A DNA stretch of 9,314 nucleotides from Kiritimatiellia bacterium (lineage in GTDB: Bacteria > Verrucomicrobiota > Kiritimatiellia > B70-G9): contig DTYT01000045.1 of assembly GCA_012961745.1 (NCBI GenBank), positions 1 to 9,314 on the forward strand, read 5' to 3'. The position numbers and the translations under genes are program-made. Every line of letters begins with the position of its first letter. Positions within the stretch are counted from its first letter, which is position 1. Shown one piece after another: positions 6,551 through 9,314 of this stretch. The notes beneath the pieces are model-generated. The model was not told where the DNA came from. It ran no database searches and saw only the letters and a program-made list of their open reading frames with translations.

Positions 6551-7926
6551 CGCCCTGGATTTCGAGATTCCTGGCCGCGAGGTTGCTTGACCGGCAGGCC
6601 GGGCATCGGCAGCGGGTGGCGGAGCGTTTCCAGCGCCTGAGGCACTACGACTACTTGGGCTGCGAGAGTCGCGAAGTGATCCGCCGGGTGCGTCTGGCGG
6701 CGTTGCTTGCGTGCGCGGCGGAGCACGTACCGCATTTCCGCACCCTTCTTAAGGGGGTGTCGATCCGGGCGGACAACGCCCTGGAGGTGCTGGCCGACCT
6801 GCCCCCCATGACACGGGAACAGATCCAATCCGACCGGGCGCGGTTCGTCAGTGACGCGGCGCAGGAGGTACGCGAGGACTATACCGGGGGGTCAACCGGT
6901 ACGCCCATGAAATTCCTGGTGGACCCGGCTGCGCAGCGGGCGCGGGAGGCCTCGATCATGTGGGCCGACTCGCTGGCCGGGTGGCGTCCGGGCCATCGCA
7001 TCGCCATGCTGTGGGGATCGGATCGCGACGTGTGCTCGGCCACCGCGAACCTGCGTTTGCGTCTGCGCTGGCTGATTGAAAACCGGCGGTGGTTTGACGC
7101 CTTCGAGATGTCGGAGAGGCGTCTCGAATCGTACCATCGGGCCCTCACCCGATTCCGTCCGCACCTGATCGTGGCATATGCCAGCGCCATTGACGAGTTG
7201 GCCGCCTACCTGGAGCAGAAGGATCTCCGGCCGCCATATCCCAGCCTGGCGATCGTCAGCTCGGCGGAAGTGCTGACCCAGGGGATGCGTCGGCGGGTGG
7301 AAGCGGTTTTCGCCTGTCCGGTATATGATCGGTACGGCAACCGTGAGGCGGGAGCCATCGCGGCCGAGTGTTCCGAGCACCGGGGACTGCATGTAAACGA
7401 GTTCGACTTCATAGTCGAGGTGGACAGTCCGGATCCGTTCAGACGCCCGGGGCCGTTGCGGCTGACCTATCTGGCGAACTACGCCATGCCCCTGATCCGC
7501 TACGACTCGGGTGACCTGGCGCTTCTCGCGGAGGGCCGGTGTCCCTGCGGCCGGGGTACCCGGAGACTCCAGCGTATCGTGGGCCGGATTTCGGATGTGA
7601 TCGTCACGCGGAACGGGAACCGGATACACGGCGAGTACGTCACCCACCAACTGTACGGAGTAGAGGGAGTGCGGCGCTTCCAATTCATCCAGGAGAGTCT
7701 TGACGAGTACCGGTTGCTGTTGCAGCCGGAAGGCAAAGGCCCGCCAGTGGAGGTGACCGAGGAGATCCGCCGTAGGCTGGAGACTTCCTTGGGCCCCGGG
7801 GTACGGGTCATGATCGAGATCCGGCCGCAACTGGAGAAACTGCCTTCAGGCAAATTCCGTTTCACGGCGTCCCGGCTGCGCGAGGGAAGGCATGGGGACG
7901 CTGAGACAACCGGCGGTCCTCGGTGA
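6547..7926 (+). CDS. CapK/PaaK-like adenylate-forming ligase
   Basis: The protein is 459 aa from the ATG at 6547, chosen for the 4 bp ATGA overlap with the upstream stop. A TTG at 6523 would add eight residues. AAGGA at 6531-6535 is a rather distant ribosome binding site. Adenylation motifs in order: DYTGGSTGTPMKF (111-123, ATP loop), VSSAEVLTQGM (237-247), DRYGNREAG (261-269, YGxxE type), IRYDSGDLA (317-325), the CPCGRG segment (332-337), GR (346-347) and PSGKFRFT (433-440) with the likely A10 catalytic lysine K436. This matches the phenylacetate-CoA ligase/coenzyme F390 synthetase/CapK group rather than FadD-type ligases. These proteins make an acyl-AMP; CapK-type members lie in capsule and exopolysaccharide clusters. 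The acid and the acceptor (CoA, carrier or sugar) are unknown. No acyltransferase or carrier-protein gene is visible. The last about 20 codons overlap the convergent GT2 gene, after K436 (7852-7854). Confidence 0.92.
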   Translation: MTPWISRFLAARLLDRQAGHRQRVAERFQRLRHYDYLGCESREVIRRVRLAALLACAAEHVPHFRTLLKGVSIRADNALEVLADLPPMTREQIQSDRARFVSDAAQEVREDYTGGSTGTPMKFLVDPAAQRAREASIMWADSLAGWRPGHRIAMLWGSDRDVCSATANLRLRLRWLIENRRWFDAFEMSERRLESYHRALTRFRPHLIVAYASAIDELAAYLEQKDLRPPYPSLAIVSSAEVLTQGMRRRVEAVFACPVYDRYGNREAGAIAAECSEHRGLHVNEFDFIVEVDSPDPFRRPGPLRLTYLANYAMPLIRYDSGDLALLAEGRCPCGRGTRRLQRIVGRISDVIVTRNGNRIHGEYVTHQLYGVEGVRRFQFIQESLDEYRLLLQPEGKGPPVEVTEEIRRRLETSLGPGVRVMIEIRPQLEKLPSGKFRFTASRLREGRHGDAETTGGPR

Positions 7927-8785
7927 GGATGTGACGCAGATAGCGCCAGCGGTCTCGCCGGATGGGACGGCGGCGGCTCAGCCGGAAGCCGACCAGGCCG
8001 GCATACAGTCCCCGCGGGTACTCGCGCAGGCGTCGTTCCCTCCATGCGTCGCGCAGGAAGAACAGGGCCGTTTTGAGGATACTGGCCAATGCCCAGGGCA
8101 GGGGATAGAGTTCCAACGGGATCCAGAGGTGGTTGCGCAACATGGTGACGAACTGGTCGGGGGTGCGTCCCGCCGGAACCCGTTTGTGTACCACCGCCGC
8201 CTCGGGGAAATAGAGCACGCGCCAGCCGGCCGCGATACAACAGCGGGCCAGATACTGTTCTTCGGCGCCGTAGCCGAAGTGCGCCGGGAAGCCTCCGGCC
8301 TGGTCGAAGGCCCGCCGCCGGAAACAGACTCCGCACCCGTCTATGTGGGCGATGTCGAACACGCTCCGGCCCCAGGTGGCGCGCGGGCGTGCAAAGGGCC
8401 AACACACGCTGCCCGTCGGGGTGCGGATTTCCAGATTGAGGGCGCCCGCGTCCGGAAAGCGGGAGAGGCCCCAGGCCAGCCTCGTCAGGGCTTTACTTCC
8501 GACCAGTTCAGCATCGCTGTCCAGGAACAGCAGGGCCTCTCCCCGGGCTTCGCGGGCGGCCAGGTTACGCCCCAGGGACGGACCATAGTTGCGCCCGGCC
8601 AGAATCAGTTTCACCCCGCAGCGGCGCCCGAGGGCCTGCTGCAACTCGGCCTGACAGGCGGCCGGTGAGCCGTTGTCCCAGACGATGATCTCGCGATCCT
8701 GGTAGTCCTGCCGTTCGACCGACTCGACCGCGGCGATAGTTTCAGCCGGTCGTTGCCAGCTCAGGATGAGGGTGGAAAAACGCAT
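7862..8785 (-). CDS. GT2-family glycosyltransferase (rhamnosyltransferase-like)
   Basis: Read on the minus strand from the ATG at 8785, with GGAG 9 nt upstream (8795-8798), the protein is 307 aa. It starts MRFSTLILSWQRPAETIAAV, the classic GT-A first strand. Further signatures: IIVWDNGSP (33-41), NYGPSLGRNLA (66-76, as in WbbL/rhamnosyltransferase-type GT2 enzymes), FLDSDAEL (87-94) with the metal-binding DSD, DGCGVCFRRRAFDQAGGF (149-166) and GYGAEEQYLARC (171-182) carrying the likely acidic base. A hydrophobic stretch near 228-243 and a basic C-terminus suggest association with the membrane face. It follows the FkbM gene by 16 bp and is probably in the same transcript. Its final codons overlap the oppositely transcribed ligase gene by 65 bp. 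The donor sugar is unknown; rhamnose is a guess from motif similarity. Confidence 0.93.
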   Translation of the reverse strand: MRFSTLILSWQRPAETIAAVESVERQDYQDREIIVWDNGSPAACQAELQQALGRRCGVKLILAGRNYGPSLGRNLAAREARGEALLFLDSDAELVGSKALTRLAWGLSRFPDAGALNLEIRTPTGSVCWPFARPRATWGRSVFDIAHIDGCGVCFRRRAFDQAGGFPAHFGYGAEEQYLARCCIAAGWRVLYFPEAAVVHKRVPAGRTPDQFVTMLRNHLWIPLELYPLPWALASILKTALFFLRDAWRERRLREYPRGLYAGLVGFRLSRRRPIRRDRWRYLRHILTEDRRLSQRPHAFPRAAGTP

Positions 8786-8801
8786 CCCAGTCCGCTCCGG
8801 A

Positions 8802-9314
8802 TCACTCGATTCTCTTACGTCGCCGGAAATAGAGTCGCTCGGAGGAGATGAATTCGTCGGCCGGGTCGGCTAGTGTCCGGGGAAATACGCACAGGTCGGC
8901 GTAACGGCGCCCGCCCCATCCAGTGTAGTGAAGGCAAAGGTCTTCCACCAGCGACCGGTCGGCCAGGGAGCCGCTGAGGAGAAAGTCTCCCATCTCCTCG
9001 TAGGCCAGGAAGCGGTCGTAACCGCACGCGGCCACGAACGCCAGAAGCTGCTCCGGCGCGTCACCCTGCCGATGGAGAAAATAGGGGTCGAACTCGAAAA
9101 AAAGAACGGGGCTGACTTCCTCAAGCCAGTCCCGAGTAGCTCGGAGAACTTTCGCTTCGAATCCGTCGGTGTCGGATTTGAGTAACCGGGCTTCACGGAA
9201 CTGGGCATGCTCCGCCAGGATGGAAACCAGGGTTCGGATCGGGATCCGGTGATGTCCGTGGTCCGCGATGCGGGCGGTGCCGCGGTCGTGTACGAGGTTG
9301 CCTTCGATGATGCC
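8802..9314 (-). CDS. FkbM-family SAM-dependent methyltransferase, 5'-truncated by window end
   Basis: On the minus strand the frame is open from the last base of the window to the TGA at 8802-8804, giving 170 residues with no early start codon, so the gene begins beyond the window. The first ATG inside (9035) lies after conserved sequence and is not the start. The visible part matches the C-terminal half of FkbM methyltransferases. RLLKSDTDGFEAKVL (43-57) is the conserved K-x-D-x-(D/E)-G-x-(D/E) block, and PVLFFEFDPYF (69-79) is the typical following strand. The SAM-binding glycine-rich loop should lie upstream and is not seen. FkbM enzymes O-methylate sugar or polyketide hydroxyls; in this setting methylation of a glycan residue is likely. 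The GT2 gene starts 16 bp downstream. A seven-base T run (plus-strand A run, 9097-9103) lies in-frame in the coding sequence and causes no visible shift. Confidence 0.88.
   Translation of the reverse strand, partial: GIIEGNLVHDRGTARIADHGHHRIPIRTLVSILAEHAQFREARLLKSDTDGFEAKVLRATRDWLEEVSPVLFFEFDPYFLHRQGDAPEQLLAFVAACGYDRFLAYEEMGDFLLSGSLADRSLVEDLCLHYTGWGGRRYADLCVFPRTLADPADEFISSERLYFRRRKRIE

Noticed and set aside
8802..9035. A short 77-codon gene starting at 9035
   Set aside because: The same frame continues upstream with clear FkbM motifs to the window end, so this is only the tail of a larger gene.
9097..9103. Frameshift at the seven-A run in the FkbM gene
   Set aside because: The conserved FkbM motif lies before it and a continuous reading frame follows to the stop, so there is no evidence of a break.

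Overview
The window is an interior piece of a bacterial surface-polysaccharide locus (exopolysaccharide, capsule or O-antigen type). It holds eight protein genes, two of them cut by the window ends. All are of kinds found together in glycan clusters: a glutamine-dependent asparagine synthetase-like amidotransferase, an FAD amine-oxidase/protoporphyrinogen-oxidase-like oxidoreductase, four glycosyltransferases (two GT4-like, two GT2-like), a CapK/PaaK-like adenylate-forming ligase and an FkbM-family methyltransferase. There is no flippase, polymerase, chain-length regulator, sugar-nucleotide synthesis gene, RNA gene, insertion sequence or CRISPR array in view. The DNA is GC-rich throughout with a strong G/C bias at third codon positions, so many long open frames on the opposite strand are shadows and are left out. 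The genes do not fix the organism. A GC-rich, probably Gram-negative bacterium is likely. The TTCCAA-N3-TTGGAA palindromes at 5216-5293 remind me of intergenic elements in Verrucomicrobiota/Kiritimatiellota-type genomes, but that is an unchecked memory and only a weak pointer.

Layout. (1) 2-2934, plus strand: the amidotransferase, 5'-truncated, and the oxidoreductase, overlapping by 28 bp. (2) 2963-3910, minus strand: a lone GT2-like glycosyltransferase, convergent with the oxidoreductase (28 bp gap) and divergent from the next gene (about 41 bp gap). (3) 3952-5124, plus: a GT4-like glycosyltransferase. (4) 5125-5404: a 280 bp gap with a stem-loop just after the upstream stop and then three phased palindromes, the most unusual non-coding structure in the window. 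(5) 5405-7926, plus: a second GT4 glycosyltransferase joined by an ATGA stop/start overlap to the CapK/PaaK-like ligase. (6) 7862-9314, minus: the FkbM methyltransferase (start beyond the window) followed after 16 bp by a GT2 glycosyltransferase, whose 3' end overlaps the ligase gene by 65 bp.

How they may work together (inference from families): the glycosyltransferases build the repeat unit on a lipid carrier at the inner face of the cytoplasmic membrane. The amidotransferase, oxidoreductase, ligase and methyltransferase would decorate or tailor the sugars by amidation, redox change, acyl activation and O-methylation. The strand switches suggest a cluster assembled from several small transcription units rather than one operon. 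I see no clear evidence of a wholly new system. The items most worth checking are the phased palindromes, the antisense 3' overlap and the unassigned substrates of the tailoring enzymes.
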